Assembly (NCBI GenBank): GCA_030442055.1
Contig: JAUJEB010000004.1
Coordinates: 434,001 to 498,000 of the forward strand
Direction: 5' to 3'
DNA length: 64,000 bases
DNA from: Agaribacillus aureus
GTDB lineage: Bacteria > Bacteroidota > Bacteroidia > Cytophagales > Cyclobacteriaceae
Notes under the pieces: generated by a model
What the model was told of the DNA's origin: nothing
Database searches by the model: none
The model's input: the letters and a program-made list of their open reading frames with translations, nothing else
In this document: one piece after another, positions 62,942 to 64,000 of the stretch
Numbering within the stretch: position 1 is the stretch's first letter
Layout of the letters: each line of letters begins with the position of its first letter
Program-made: the position numbers and the translations under genes

Positions 62942-64000
62942 TTACAGCTTCTTAAAAAAATCCATCAGCTGATCTCCGTAGTGCAGGTAATTGAAGTGCT
63001 TGTAGCCCAATTCCAATCCGCTTTGTCCCACCACCTTTGCTTTTTCAGGGTGATTTAATACTTCTTCCATTTTTTGGGAGAAATCATCGACGGCAAAATC
63101 AGCAGCTACAAAAGCATTTTTATTATCCTCAAAAAAATTGACAACTTCTCCTACATTGGTAGTGATAATTGGGTTGGCGGAAGCACAGTATTCGCCGATC
63201 TTATGAGGGAATCGGGCGATGTCTCTGGGAACAGGCCGCAATGGGATCAGCAATCCCCGGGCATTTATATAAAGGGTTACCAGCTCCTGGTATGGCAGAT
63301 TCCTGAAAGTTTTGATAAATCTTGATTTTTTATGTTGGGCAACGGCCTCACTGAATAAAGCCAAGGCGTGATCAGGTCCGTTTACTACAAGATAAAGATA
63401 ATGTTCTGCATTGACGTTGATCCTGCCAAAAGCCTCCAGAATAAAATCCATAACTTCCATATTATTCACAGATGAGCAAAACAAAAAATAAGGTTCAACA
63501 GCCTGTCTGTTACCGGGGTCAAACTTTGAAAAATCACAAAGTACAGGGATTTTTATGTATGGTTTTGTTGGACTCTTTTTTTTCAGAACATCAACCAAAA
63601 ACTCACTGATAGGTATAATCCCATCCATTAAATGGACGGCATATTTTTCAAATAAAAAATCATTGATGCCATTTTTGTTACCTTTTTCCTTGGACAACTC
63701 AGAGTTAAATTCGGCATAGTTTAACACGGTTTTAAACCGAAGCAACCTTGAAAGCAAATAATACAAAAAAATAATATTAAATCGCTTGGAGGAAATAATA
63801 GCTATATCCAATTGCTTTTTTATGGCCAGCTTAAACAACAAGGCAATTTCGGCGACGATACCATAAACTTTTAGCAGGTTCCTTTTTAAAAAACCTTCAG
63901 GTCGAAACGGTGTTCCTGTAGTATAAATATATTTAATCTCTTCCTCCGTTCCCGATTTGTAAACTTCAAGTCCCTTATTTCTTTTATGGACACCTTTATT
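62942..64000 (-). CDS. GT4-family glycosyltransferase, 5' end beyond the window
   Basis: The frame is open leftward from the window edge: reading from base 64000, codons continue without a stop to the TTG at 63841 and on to the stop at 62942, giving at least 352 residues. The extra N-terminal stretch includes YIYTTGTPFRPEGFLKRNLL, which reads like the N-terminal domain of a GT-B enzyme, so the TTG at 63841 is not the true start. The C-terminal part carries ISEFLVDVLKKK and RDIARFPHKIGEYCASANPIITTNVGE, typical of GT4 enzymes. It is the second glycosyltransferase of the exopolysaccharide region and converges on the beta-helix genes. Confidence 0.85.
   Translation of the reverse strand, partial: NKGVHKRNKGLEVYKSGTEEEIKYIYTTGTPFRPEGFLKRNLLKVYGIVAEIALLFKLAIKKQLDIAIISSKRFNIIFLYYLLSRLLRFKTVLNYAEFNSELSKEKGNKNGINDFLFEKYAVHLMDGIIPISEFLVDVLKKKSPTKPYIKIPVLCDFSKFDPGNRQAVEPYFLFCSSVNNMEVMDFILEAFGRINVNAEHYLYLVVNGPDHALALFSEAVAQHKKSRFIKTFRNLPYQELVTLYINARGLLIPLRPVPRDIARFPHKIGEYCASANPIITTNVGEVVNFFEDNKNAFVAADFAVDDFSQKMEEVLNHPEKAKVVGQSGLELGYKHFNYLHYGDQLMDFFKKL

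Overview
The window reads as a chromosome segment of a Bacteroidota bacterium, most likely a marine or environmental member of the Cytophagales. The evidence is a type IX secretion (T9SS) C-terminal sorting domain, DUF5117/DUF5118 metalloproteases, LytTR regulators paired with LytS/YehU-type kinases, menaquinone (men) genes, a lycopene cyclase, a short MenE, and several sites matching the Bacteroidota -7 promoter element TAnnTTTG. No rRNA, tRNA, CRISPR array, insertion sequence, phage module or integrase was seen. Both window edges cut genes.

Layout. 1-3.2 kb: the tail of one secreted zinc metalloprotease followed by a complete paralogue. 3.6-6.3 kb: a periplasmic beta-lactamase-fold hydrolase translationally coupled to a membrane-bound LytTR transcription factor. 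6.3-9 kb: a DNA-damage-type module, with DNA polymerase IV divergent from an unknown small protein and an XRE-S24 (LexA/CI-like) repressor, and a perfect 7-7-7 palindrome between them. 10-16.3 kb: a leftward menaquinone operon (hotdog thioesterase, menF, menD, menB, purU, menE) that unexpectedly includes formyltetrahydrofolate deformylase. 17-20.8 kb: a leftward kinase, LytTR response regulator and TlpA-like thioredoxin operon with a good promoter match. 21-30.3 kb: mixed housekeeping and accessory genes (nitrilase, acyl-ACP thioesterase, lipoproteins, Tat-exported Gfo/Idh/MocA oxidoreductase, DUF2652-SRPBCC protein, cyclase-family hydrolase, ECF sigma factor, desaturase, RsmE).

30.3-47.4 kb: a lipoprotein, a TonB-dependent receptor facing a ChaN-like haem-binding protein, an ArsM-like methyltransferase with a DoxX-like protein, a DUF1835 protein, then a serine-synthesis group. 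The serine group comprises a fused phosphoserine phosphatase-phosphoglycerate dehydrogenase, an MFS transporter and a phosphoserine-aminotransferase-like enzyme. It is followed by a tandem universal stress protein, a small beta-barrel protein, a two-gene sodium/solute symporter (DUF4212 plus SSS subunit) and a lycopene cyclase.

48-64 kb: an exopolysaccharide region. It holds a Wza-like export lipoprotein, two GT4 glycosyltransferases (one running off the right edge), UDP-GlcNAc 2-epimerase, a DUF218 membrane protein and a glycosyltransferase-like beta-propeller protein. It also holds a very large T9SS-exported pectate-lyase-like beta-helix protein with seven exact 104-residue repeats, an SGNH hydrolase/acyltransferase-like protein, and two tandem beta-helix lipoproteins. 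The combination of export, precursor synthesis, acyl-modification-like and lyase-like surface proteins makes this the best candidate for an undescribed system: a polysaccharide made, modified and trimmed by one locus. All functions are inferred from motifs and family recognition by eye; no database search was run.
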